DNA of 42,160 nucleotides from Bdellovibrionia bacterium (lineage in GTDB: Bacteria; Bdellovibrionota; Bdellovibrionia; Bdellovibrionales; JAUICD01), in contig JAUICD010000027.1 in the NCBI GenBank assembly GCA_030427965.1, positions 1 through 42,160 of the forward strand, in the 5' to 3' direction. Below the pieces are notes generated by a model that was not told the origin of the DNA, did not search any database, and was given only the letters and a program-made list of their open reading frames with translations. The position numbers and the translations under genes were made by a program. Numbering within the stretch: position 1 is the first letter of the stretch; every line of letters starts with the position of its first letter. Below, one piece after another: positions 1 to 7,587 of this stretch.

Positions 1-724
1 TAGGCGCATTCACTCGTACTCGAAAAATCCAAGCCAATTCACTTTGCTTAGGGCCGTTGTCAGCAAAAAGCACTGGCTCTCCATTGTCGACATCCATCTG
101 TTCAACAGGATGCTCAAATTTTCCTTGAACAATTTGCCAGGCACGAGATTGATTGTATTTCAAATTGCGTTCGAAGTCTCCAATCTCCTTTAGCATGTTG
201 TTTACCTGAAACACGCTTTTGTCGTCTTTTCTTACTGAGATTTGAAGACCTGAACCATACACACTGAACATCCCAACAGTTTGTGGCAGGTAGTAGTGCT
301 CAGCAAGACCACTGTCAGAAATTTTATTCACGTTATTGATTTGTTCAATTTTCGCTCCAAAAAGTGGAGCAATTTGCTTACCCCATCGAAGCATCGCTCT
401 TTTGTTTTTACCAATGTCTGGAACATTTCCACCTAGCACAGCTGTTATTTTCCCTTTGCGATCTTTAAAAGAGGACCACTTTCCACCATATTGTTCGGTA
501 AAAAAGTCTACAGGTGATGGAACACTTTGGGGCTCTCGTTCTTGTTGAGTTTCAGCCATTGTATCTCCCTGATTATTTGTTTGCGTTTCTTCCATGGAAC
601 TTTCTTTAGATGGCGCTGGAGTAGACTTTCTCTTTGAAACTTTGGCGTCCATTCTCATGCCAGGAAACCAAAAAAGAAGTGCCGCTAATCCAAACACAAA
701 AACTAAAATCAAAGTTTTCTTCAT
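1..724 (-). CDS. Exported protein of unknown function, C-terminus cut off by the window edge
   Basis: The reading frame is open from the ATG at 724 to base 1, about 241 codons, and continues outside the window. The N-terminus MKKTLILVFVFGLAALLFWF is a signal peptide or single membrane anchor. A polar Ser/Glu/Gln-rich linker follows to about residue 70, then a globular part that includes VDFFTEQYGGKWSSF and ends in SELAWIFRVRV. That last pattern resembles propeptide strands of secreted metalloproteases, so the missing part could be a peptidase domain; this is weak inference. The start has only a poor ribosome-binding site. The gene is divergent from the one at 1064. Confidence 0.7.
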   Translation of the reverse strand, partial: MKKTLILVFVFGLAALLFWFPGMRMDAKVSKRKSTPAPSKESSMEETQTNNQGDTMAETQQEREPQSVPSPVDFFTEQYGGKWSSFKDRKGKITAVLGGNVPDIGKNKRAMLRWGKQIAPLFGAKIEQINNVNKISDSGLAEHYYLPQTVGMFSVYGSGLQISVRKDDKSVFQVNNMLKEIGDFERNLKYNQSRAWQIVQGKFEHPVEQMDVDNGEPVLFADNGPKQSELAWIFRVRVNAP

Positions 725-1063
725 GTACTTTATTGTACGTAGTCTCAAGCCATGTGAGCACTGCCCCTACGTCTAGAATTATGTTTCAAACCCTCTTTAC
801 TCCCCCTCCAATTTCAAGAAAGAGAAGCAAACCCGTTTTCCACATAGTTCAAAACCCCGTAAGATTTTCACCCTATAAGGTCACCTGATTTAAGATGTAA
901 AGCCTACAATCCCTCAAAAAGATTACATTTTTAGAAATTCTCAACACCCCATTCAAATTGACTTGAGTTCAGATTTTTATGGAAACCCATCCAAAATATT
1001 GAGCACACCCCTTGCATTTGTCTCCCTCAATCAAGCAACACTTATGTGAAGGAAGGGGCCCTT
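725..1063. other. Divergent intergenic region
   Basis: These 339 bases separate two divergent genes, so promoters for both should lie here. A TTGACT hexamer sits at 958-963, but no well-spaced -10 box follows it. The ribosome-binding site AAGGAAGG of the plus-strand gene lies at about 1049-1056. I see no convincing gene, RNA or repeat. Confidence 0.5.
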
Positions 1064-3916
1064 ATGCATTTCATCCAATCTATCGTTTGTGCAATTTTTA
1101 TATCTCTGCTGTCTTTCAACTCAAATGCCAATGATGCGGCGCTTGTTTTTGATAATACAGGATCTTCTGACAAGTTCTTCAATTACATGGAAGGCAAAGA
1201 CGATAAAACCCAGAGCATCAAATCAGGCTCAAAAAAACTCACGCCAATAGTGCTCAAAGAAGACAGCTTAAAAGCAGTGCAGAACTTCACTGATGAAATC
1301 AACCGTGCCCTTCCTCCGGCTCTAAAAGAAAAAATATCTCAACACCCTGTTCGCCTTATCTTTGCCAAACTCATGAGACAGGAAACTATTTCTGGATCCG
1401 ACTTTGAGCCCGGGCCACAAGAAAATAAATGCCTATATCCACAAACCGAAGATGAGGCCAAAGATATCTCAAATCGAATTGAGAAGAAAAACTTTTCGAT
1501 TTTAGCTTCCACTCGTAGTAACGGCCTTCTAATTGATCAAACACGAAATGCAGTCATAATTCTCGACTCCGCATGGCTTCCTCATATTTTGAGAGCTGAC
1601 AAAAACTCTGAAGATTTTGAATGTTTTCATAAGAACTTCTATCGAGCAGCTCAAGGAGAGATTTTTCGAAACCTTGGCCGTATTTTTGATGAAGAAATGA
1701 AGGTTTCAAAAGAAAAACCTTACAAGACACTTGCCGCATATTCCACTCCAGGATGGTTTCGAAGAATCTTCACAGGAAAAAGCAAACCTAAAGCAAAATT
1801 TAAAGTTCGCACTCCAGATGCAAGAGAGTTTCTTTCCTACCAACAACACTTTTGGATCAATGTAGAATACTTTCTTACAGACCCTCAATACCGATGTCGA
1901 CGCCCAGCTCACTATGCCTATTTTGCTCGAAAACTTGGTCGCAACAAAGGAGAAGCTGGCTTCAGACGATCCGATCTTTTTCATCCCTTTAGTCACTCAC
2001 TGAATCGTGGAGTTCAAGCGCAGTGTCGAGTGAATACCCAACTTCCAATTGTAGACACGGCAAGGTCCTCTGATGGCAAAGTGTATAAGGAAGTTTTTCG
2101 AACAGATATCGGCCCCAACTTTGTTCATCGTGTTGACTCAAACCTTGCAGGCTCAGGAGGCGGTTTGATGTCCAACTTTGGGCACTCCATGGTACGAATC
2201 GCTGTTTGCGAAACCAACACCGCCACTTATAGTGAGATTGCAGCTTTCCCTGAAATCTACGACAGCTTCGGGATAAAAATCCATGATCCAACTCTCTCTG
2301 AAGAAGAAATATTAAAAAGTGCTATTGTGGAAAGCCCTTTAAGTGATGGAAGTGGTTTTTCTGGTAAATATACAGTTCTTACAATGAGCAAGTACTACAA
2401 CAAAGAGGGAAACTTAATCCCTTTTCAAAAACTTCCTCCAAAGCTGATTTGCAAACGAGCCCAAGCTGGCGAACGTGGCGACGGAACAACCCGAAGCCAT
2501 CGAAGAAACGCTGTTCTTAGCTATCGCGCCAACGTCAACGATCTCATGATCAACAACATAAAGGGACTCGTTGGAGGAAACAAAGGATACACTTCTCAAG
2601 CCTTTATGTTTACAGAGCCTCATATAATGAATGAGTACAATGTCGATCAATTGCGAGACATATTCTTTATACCTATTGATTTTGATCGATTTGGAAGATC
2701 TGATGAATCACAGGAGTTCAACAAGGATATTTTTCTCTACAATACTCTAACGCGTTACTGGCAGTACTATGGAAGCTATGGTTTTATTTTCAACAACTGC
2801 GCTGGAGAACAATGGGATTTGATCCAAGCCTCTCTTCCATTTGGAGGAGAAGATCTTCATAAAGAAGAGTCTATTTTTCCAAAAGGCGTTGAAAAGAAAA
2901 TGAGAGCTCTTGGACTTTTAGATCAAACTATTTCTCAAAAATTAGATTCAGCAAAAGAAGTTCGCAAACGACTACTTAAAGGCAAATTTCCAGTTTCAAT
3001 CCACTCTCTACAAATGGACAAACTTGAAACTTTTGTTGGAAGAGCTTTAAGTAGAACTGAATTTAACAATATTGTGGATGTCGCCGAACTTGGTGACTAC
3101 ATGTCTCCTTCAAACTTAGGCTTCATACAACATCATGTCGATAAGCTCGTTGAAGGCAATGACTCTACAGTTCGACTCTCCCCATTTGGACAAGCCCTAC
3201 AAGAAGTCACAAACCTCAACCCTCACACATTAACAGCTTCACAACTTGTGAAATCTGCAGCTGAAGAAGATGAAGATTTGAAAATTGATGGAAAATTAAC
3301 GACGCGCGAAAGATACATAATTTTAGGTCGAACAATTGAAATTATGCAAGAACGAGAAATCAAACCTCGTTCCTTTAAAGCCACCATCGGTCGACTCTAT
3401 CAAATTGAAAGTCAAATTTTCTCAAAAGCAAAAAGAGACGCATTTACTGCAATTTTCAAAGAGATCGAAGGCTTGCGAAAGAAAGTTCGAAAAGCTCAGC
3501 AACAAAGTCAATTTAGTGTTGCTCAGGGTTATGAGAGATACCTCGATGGAATAGAAAAACAAATTGCCCCACACCTAGAAATGTTTGATCAATTGAAGTG
3601 GGACATGATGCCTTGGCGATTTGTTAAAAATGGATACGGAATCCCATTGCCTGATGAAGTTGCCATTGAAGACGACAAACCTGTTCGAATTGACAAAATA
3701 CTTCGAGAAGCCAACCAAAAAATGGACGATGTGATCAACTCTTTCATCAAATGGGGGGCACAAGAAGGAGTTCGTGAACAACTCAATTTAGATGAACTCT
3801 TTGAATTCACTCGAATTGATGTCCTAAAGAACTACATGCTTGCACTCTATTATGGAAATGACTTTCCTGAACAAACTTTAGTTCGTGCATTTGCAGAGAA
3901 TCCTTCCACTGACTAG
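1064..3916 (+). CDS. Large exported DUF4105/Lnb-like protein
   Basis: The product is 950 residues long. I chose ATG 1064 over an in-frame GTG at 1046 because AAGGAAGG lies just upstream and the protein then begins with a clean signal peptide, MHFIQSIVCAIFISLLSFNS followed by NANDAA. The middle contains SNFGHSMVRI (His374) and, about 200 residues later, YGFIFNNCAGEQWDLI (Cys579). These match the paired Gly-His-Ser and Asn-Cys-Ala motifs of DUF4105 (Lnb N-terminal periplasmic) proteins, a cysteine/histidine enzyme fold related to NlpC/P60. A periplasmic thiol hydrolase or acyltransferase is therefore likely; the substrate is unknown. The C-terminal third (about residue 620 on) is charged and helix-rich, with long Lys/Glu stretches. 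It is a single gene closed by its own terminator. The protein is much longer than usual DUF4105 members. Confidence 0.8.
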   Translation: MHFIQSIVCAIFISLLSFNSNANDAALVFDNTGSSDKFFNYMEGKDDKTQSIKSGSKKLTPIVLKEDSLKAVQNFTDEINRALPPALKEKISQHPVRLIFAKLMRQETISGSDFEPGPQENKCLYPQTEDEAKDISNRIEKKNFSILASTRSNGLLIDQTRNAVIILDSAWLPHILRADKNSEDFECFHKNFYRAAQGEIFRNLGRIFDEEMKVSKEKPYKTLAAYSTPGWFRRIFTGKSKPKAKFKVRTPDAREFLSYQQHFWINVEYFLTDPQYRCRRPAHYAYFARKLGRNKGEAGFRRSDLFHPFSHSLNRGVQAQCRVNTQLPIVDTARSSDGKVYKEVFRTDIGPNFVHRVDSNLAGSGGGLMSNFGHSMVRIAVCETNTATYSEIAAFPEIYDSFGIKIHDPTLSEEEILKSAIVESPLSDGSGFSGKYTVLTMSKYYNKEGNLIPFQKLPPKLICKRAQAGERGDGTTRSHRRNAVLSYRANVNDLMINNIKGLVGGNKGYTSQAFMFTEPHIMNEYNVDQLRDIFFIPIDFDRFGRSDESQEFNKDIFLYNTLTRYWQYYGSYGFIFNNCAGEQWDLIQASLPFGGEDLHKEESIFPKGVEKKMRALGLLDQTISQKLDSAKEVRKRLLKGKFPVSIHSLQMDKLETFVGRALSRTEFNNIVDVAELGDYMSPSNLGFIQHHVDKLVEGNDSTVRLSPFGQALQEVTNLNPHTLTASQLVKSAAEEDEDLKIDGKLTTRERYIILGRTIEIMQEREIKPRSFKATIGRLYQIESQIFSKAKRDAFTAIFKEIEGLRKKVRKAQQQSQFSVAQGYERYLDGIEKQIAPHLEMFDQLKWDMMPWRFVKNGYGIPLPDEVAIEDDKPVRIDKILREANQKMDDVINSFIKWGAQEGVREQLNLDELFEFTRIDVLKNYMLALYYGNDFPEQTLVRAFAENPSTD

Positions 3917-3930
3917 ATAATCAGAAGAAT

Positions 3931-3958
3931 AGAAAAAGCTCCAGTTGGAGCTTTTTCT
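3931..3958 (+). terminator. Rho-independent terminator after the DUF4105-like gene
   Basis: A perfect 12-bp inverted repeat (AGAAAAAGCTCC, loop AGTT, GGAGCTTTTTCT) starts 14 bases after the stop codon. Its 3' arm supplies the T-run. The A-rich 5' arm would let it work in both directions. Confidence 0.9.
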
Positions 3959-4378
3959 ATAAGCCTTAGAAACTTAAGCCTACAACAGTTGTTGATATAA
4001 AGTTTTACCTAAGTTCTCAAAGACTTAAAAACTTCCTAAAAACGAGTTCCTTAAAGTGCAGTGATCACAGGGTGAGCACTTTCTGTTGGCTTGAGGACAG
4101 TCTAAGCTTTTTAAGGAGTTTTTAAGTATTTAAGCCAAATCATGCATATATGCATTGAGTCATATCCCGTCAGGACCCAAATAAGACTTCGTGAGGGACT
4201 TAAACAGTGGTTTTTGAGAAATCTCTTATCAATAAGAGATTTTTCACTATCTAAGTACTTGTAACCTTCACCTAATTTCAAATGACGCATCTTAATTGAT
4301 AAAAATAGTCCATACACATAGGGTCCTTTACGAACACACAAAGCGAGTTCAATTAAACGTTAAACGTTTGGAGGGAAA
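3959..4378. other. Long leader/intergenic region with palindromes
   Basis: No convincing gene is present in these 420 bases upstream of the Ala/Ser-rich protein. It holds a perfect 14-bp palindrome ATGCATATATGCAT at 4142-4155. It also holds a hairpin at 4219-4242, with 11-bp arms AAATCTCTTAT and ATAAGAGATTT around CA and then TT, which resembles a weak terminator or an attenuator for a plus-strand transcript. A 76-codon minus-strand frame at 4111-4341 has no ribosome-binding site or protein-like character. Confidence 0.5.
4355..4369. promoter_or_regulatory. Palindromic operator-like site abutting a ribosome-binding site
   Basis: A perfect 7-1-7 palindrome, AAACGTT-A-AACGTTT, ends at the base just before the strong ribosome-binding site GGAGGG of the gene at 4379. 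As DNA it could bind a dimeric repressor. As RNA the stem would stack against the ribosome-binding site. No -10/-35 pair could be assigned. Confidence 0.4.
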
Positions 4379-5653
4379 ATGAAGCGCTCAACATTACTCC
4401 TCGCAGCTATAGTTTCACTATCTGCGGGAACGGCAGCTGCTCAGTCCGCGTCGATTTCGAATGTTCCTGAATCGGCAACTGAGTCTGTCTCACAATCACT
4501 TAATATTTCTGACGAAGCACTTGATGCTTCATCACAGTTTTCTGTTGGAAACTTTGATCAATCAGGAAAAGCCTTAGAAGCTCTTGGAAATGCACTTGTG
4601 GCATTAGGAGACCTTTCTAAAGCAGAACTTAGCTATATCAAAGACGATATAGTTGAAATTGCAAAATTCATCTCTTCGCCAGAAAGAGTGTTTGATGCAA
4701 GTACAGATTCTACTGAAGCAACGGGTGATATGGCTCGTAGCCTTGGACAGTATCTACTTGATCTATCTGCAGATCCATCAGCAAAAGTGGAACAATCACT
4801 AGAAGCCACTGGTTCTTCTTCTGAAGCTGTACTTGAAGGTGTTTCAGATCTAGCAATTAGTACTGGTCAGGCTGTAAGTGACACTAAGACTGCTGCAAAA
4901 GCTAAGGCTGCTGCAAAAGCAGTTGGTGATGCTGCTTCATCAAGCGCTGATGCAACAAGCGATGTTGCTTCTGCAACTTATGACGAAGTTTTAAAACCAC
5001 TTGGTCAAGCTACTGCTAATGGCGTTAGCTGGACTGGCGACCAATCTGTAGCTGCTGCTAAGTTTGCTTACAAAGAGCTACTAAAGCCTACTGGCCAAGC
5101 CACTGGTGATGTTGCTAGCTGGAGCGGAAACCAAATTGTTCGTGCTTACAAAGCAACGAAAAAATTGGTAGCGCGTTCACTAGAGCTTTCAACTGCTGGA
5201 GTGGAGCAAGTTTCTGCTACTATTGAAACTTCGCCTGCTGCAACTTCTGCTGGTGTAGAGTCAACTGAGAACTCAGCAACCGGTGTTTCTGATGCTTCTG
5301 AAGCTGGTGTTTCAGCTACGAGCAATGCTCAAAACTGGAGCCAAGTAAGTGAAGCTGGAAGCAACTCTGTAAGTGCTTCTGGAACCGCTAGCTCGGATTC
5401 AACTGTTGCATCTTATGATGAGATCTCTGCAGTTAAGAGACAAAAACTTCAAGCAATCCGTGGTCAAAACGAATTGGTTGCAAGAAATCAACTTATTGGT
5501 GCTGAGACTCCTCAAGAAGTTCAAGCTATCCTAAGTTCTCCAATTGTTGTTGCCGCTATCGACAACATGGTTCAAACGGACAGAGAACTTGGAATACGGT
5601 CTTCTGTAGAAGCTATCGAAGTTGATCTAACTCTTGGAACTATCGGTCTTTAA
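4379..5653 (+). CDS. Ala/Ser/Thr-rich exported repeat protein
   Basis: The product has 424 residues. The start is fixed by GGAGGG a few bases upstream and by the signal peptide MKRSTLLLAAIVSLSAGTAA, probably cut before QSAS. The mature protein is dominated by Ala, Ser, Thr, Val and Glu, and should be largely amphipathic helix with few aromatics. Two 30-residue units repeat exactly in register from about residues 205 and 235: LKPLGQATANGVSWTGDQSV and LKPTGQATGDVASWSGNQIV. Degenerate Ser/Ala segments flank them. The last 90 residues (from about YDEISAVKRQKLQAI) look globular. I recognise no enzymatic motif. A structural or surface role in the envelope is plausible, given the high-quality ribosome-binding site, but this is inference. 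Confidence 0.85.
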   Translation: MKRSTLLLAAIVSLSAGTAAAQSASISNVPESATESVSQSLNISDEALDASSQFSVGNFDQSGKALEALGNALVALGDLSKAELSYIKDDIVEIAKFISSPERVFDASTDSTEATGDMARSLGQYLLDLSADPSAKVEQSLEATGSSSEAVLEGVSDLAISTGQAVSDTKTAAKAKAAAKAVGDAASSSADATSDVASATYDEVLKPLGQATANGVSWTGDQSVAAAKFAYKELLKPTGQATGDVASWSGNQIVRAYKATKKLVARSLELSTAGVEQVSATIETSPAATSAGVESTENSATGVSDASEAGVSATSNAQNWSQVSEAGSNSVSASGTASSDSTVASYDEISAVKRQKLQAIRGQNELVARNQLIGAETPQEVQAILSSPIVVAAIDNMVQTDRELGIRSSVEAIEVDLTLGTIGL

Positions 5654-5683
5654 TTAGGTCATAAAATTATAAGCAAATTGAAG

Positions 5684-5711
5684 ACGGGACTCTAGTGGTC
5701 CCGTTTTTATT
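5684..5711 (+). terminator. Rho-independent terminator after the Ala/Ser-rich protein
   Basis: Arms ACGGGAC (5684-5690) and GTCCCGT (5698-5704) enclose a 7-nt loop and run into TTTTATTTTTT. The T-tract overlaps the last codons of the convergent gene ending at 5707. Confidence 0.9.
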
Positions 5712-6591
5712 TTTTCCCAAATTCAATTTCAGAATCCAGTCCCAGCTCTTGAAGACTTGGAATTTCAGCCTTATCTACAAATGTTTCTTTGATATCTTCA
5801 ACTTCAACATCCTGGTTTTTTAAGTTTGGAATGGGTTGGGTCCAACCTGAAGGGCTTTTTCCTCGTCTTTCCCTTTGCTCCACCTGAGACTCCAGGAGCA
5901 CTTTGAGTTTGGTTTGCATTTCTAAAATTTCATCCGGAGCCTCTCTCTCAATTGGCTTCTCAGTATCCTCACTCTCCTCTTCTGGAGCAAAAGACTTTTC
6001 CCTTGCTATATCAATAGTCGATTTACTTTGTTCACTTGAAAGCTCAGTTTCCATCGCATCCAAAACTGCTTCTGTTTGATTTGATGAAGCTAAATTCTTT
6101 GAAAAAAGAGCCACAACCTCTTCTTCTTTGTTTTCCTCAACAGTCACTGCATCCTGTGCCGTTAGCGCAGTCTCTTCTACTTCCGCAAGCTTCTTGTTCA
6201 TAGCCTCTGACTTTAAAGCACGTTCTAGGTCATCAAATGAAACCTCTTCAACGTATTGATCTCGAAGCTCCTCTACAATTCGAATCCATTTGTCTAAAAC
6301 CGTATAGTTTGAAACAAACTTACGCTCTTCAGTTCTATCGACCACTTCTTCCTCAATTTGAATTTGGTGTTGAAAATGAAGATCCTCTTGGTAAGCAAGT
6401 CGAATTGTTCCGGAGTATCTCTGTGGGCTTTTTTGTTCAAGTCTCAATAATTGATTTCGTCCATCTTGAAAAATAATTTTAGTAAAAAGAGATTCCTTTT
6501 CTCTGAGCTGAACCCCACGGACTTCGATTTCAGCAACAATTCTCTCTCCCCTAAACTTCGTTGAATCTACAAATAGTGGATTGTTTTTCAT
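5707..6591 (-). CDS. Acidic protein co-encoded with ParA, unknown function
   Basis: The product has 294 residues. ATG 6591 is chosen because it overlaps the parA stop as ATGA; a TTG three codons upstream is also possible. Residues 1 to about 100 look like a beta-rich domain (FRGERIVAEIEVRGVQL through RYSGTIRLAYQEDLHFQHQI). The rest is very rich in Glu, with predicted coil and low-complexity stretches. There is no signal peptide, so it should be cytoplasmic. The overlap with an orphan ParA implies translational coupling and a shared task. By analogy with ParA/MinD-type positioning systems it may be the cargo adaptor or regulator, but no ParB-like helix-turn-helix or CTPase motif is visible. 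Confidence 0.75.
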   Translation of the reverse strand: MKNNPLFVDSTKFRGERIVAEIEVRGVQLREKESLFTKIIFQDGRNQLLRLEQKSPQRYSGTIRLAYQEDLHFQHQIQIEEEVVDRTEERKFVSNYTVLDKWIRIVEELRDQYVEEVSFDDLERALKSEAMNKKLAEVEETALTAQDAVTVEENKEEEVVALFSKNLASSNQTEAVLDAMETELSSEQSKSTIDIAREKSFAPEEESEDTEKPIEREAPDEILEMQTKLKVLLESQVEQRERRGKSPSGWTQPIPNLKNQDVEVEDIKETFVDKAEIPSLQELGLDSEIEFGKK

Positions 6592-7337
6592 GATGACCAA
6601 ATATCCTCTGATAGCTCATTGTAGGCAATGGCAGCTTTATTACTTGGTGAATACTCCATGATTGGAAGGTGTGCGTGATGAGCCTCCTCAACAGCAATGG
6701 CATCGGGAATAAAATCTTTGAATACTTTTAATCCATAGGTGATTTCAATCTGGTCAATCACTTTACGCGCAATCTTACGCTCCCTGAATCTCGTGATGAC
6801 AATTCCTCGAACTCCGAGCTTGTGCCCTAATCCGACACGTAAGTTGTTTACTGTTTCCAAAATTAAATCTATCCCTTTTGCTGAAAAATACTCTGGGCAT
6901 ATTGGAATGATAATATCTCGAGAAGCCATCAGAGCATTGATTGTGATCAAACCAAGACTTGGAGGACAGTCCATAATAATAACTTGGTACTTCCTTCGAA
7001 TGGAATCCAACTTTTTTTTCAAAATCCGCTCTCGCCCAAAGTGAGCTGCTATTTGAATATCTAACCCTGAAAGCATGATTTCAGATGGAATAACATCAAT
7101 TCCAAATTCTTCGGATCTCACAATTGTATCTTCAACAGGAATTTTATTCACAAAAACATCGTAAATCGTTTTATCAAACTCTCGATCTCCAAACACAGAT
7201 TTTGTGGCAGAAGCCTGTGGGTCCAAATCGATCATTAAAACATTTAAGCCTTTTCTTGCCCAAGCCGCGGCAACATTTACGGTTGTTGTCGTCTTAGCCA
7301 CTCCACCTTTTTGATTGATAACAGAAAATACAGACAT
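6588..7337 (-). CDS. ParA/Soj-family ATPase
   Basis: The product has 249 residues, typical of a small Soj-type ParA without an N-terminal DNA-binding extension. ATG 7337 follows AAGGGG at the right distance; a GTG two codons upstream is less likely. The deviant Walker A motif KGGVAKTT is at residues 10-17, giving the signature lysine that defines the ParA/MinD group. Walker A-prime, MIDLDPQASAT, is near residue 40. Walker B, VIIMDCPPSLGL, is near residue 120. Such ATPases form DNA-bound dimers that position chromosomes, plasmids or protein complexes. No parB or parS-like repeats are nearby, so positioning of a cellular structure is more likely than chromosome segregation. It is transcribed from its own promoter at 7361-7390. 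Confidence 0.92.
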   Translation of the reverse strand: MSVFSVINQKGGVAKTTTTVNVAAAWARKGLNVLMIDLDPQASATKSVFGDREFDKTIYDVFVNKIPVEDTIVRSEEFGIDVIPSEIMLSGLDIQIAAHFGRERILKKKLDSIRRKYQVIIMDCPPSLGLITINALMASRDIIIPICPEYFSAKGIDLILETVNNLRVGLGHKLGVRGIVITRFRERKIARKVIDQIEITYGLKVFKDFIPDAIAVEEAHHAHLPIMEYSPSNKAAIAYNELSEDIWSS

Positions 7338-7360
7338 TCCCACCCCTTCATATTAGGAAA

Positions 7361-7390
7361 ATTATATGAAAGAGGTGCACATAAAAGCAA
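7361..7390 (-). promoter_or_regulatory. Sigma70-type promoter of parA
   Basis: Read on the minus strand, TTGCTT (7385-7390), an 18-bp spacer and a consensus TATAAT (7361-7366) precede the parA start by about 24 bases. This gives a short leader carrying AAGGGG. Confidence 0.65.
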
Positions 7391-7443
7391 GACAAAGAGC
7401 CAATACAGACCAAAGAAGAGTTATGTTACAATTCTGTTTTGAC

Positions 7444-7576
7444 AAAACTTTCTCGAAAGAGAAGATTTTTTTATGTCGGAATGATCTCGGCTTGGTGCAA
7501 GTACTCACGTGAGTGAGCACTTCTGCCAAACGCATGAATGGAGATATGAAGAAGTTTTTTCTTTTGAGAAAGTTTT
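7444..7576 (+). ncRNA. Candidate structured RNA / hairpin-repeat element, copy 1
   Basis: Arms 7444-7477 and 7543-7576 pair without interruption for 34 bp: 27 Watson-Crick pairs and 7 that are G-T. All seven become G-U wobbles in a plus-strand RNA but A-C mismatches in a minus-strand RNA. They enclose a 65-nt core (7478-7542) that matches the core at 16549-16613 at 53 of 65 positions, including a 20-nt identical block CTGCCAAACGCATGAATGGA. An inner hairpin (GTACTCAC, loop GTGA, GTGAGCAC) has one A-C mismatch. The element fills the gap between the lpd stop codon and the parA promoter. It could instead be a DNA-level mobile hairpin. I do not recognise the family. Confidence 0.6.
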
Positions 7577-7587
7577 AAATTTTAAAC

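Noticed and set aside
4111..4341. 76-codon minus-strand reading frame
   Set aside because: It has no ribosome-binding site, an unlikely composition, and overlaps palindromic leader signals of the plus-strand gene.
6588..7337. ParA as evidence for a plasmid or replication origin
   Set aside because: No ParB, parS-like repeats, replication initiator or DnaA boxes were seen, and the neighbours are housekeeping genes.
7444..7576. Hairpin element as the terminator of lpd or a retron non-coding RNA
   Set aside because: The stem is far longer than a terminator, has a 65-nt conserved loop, and its wobble pairs fit the strand opposite to lpd. No reverse transcriptase gene is in the window.
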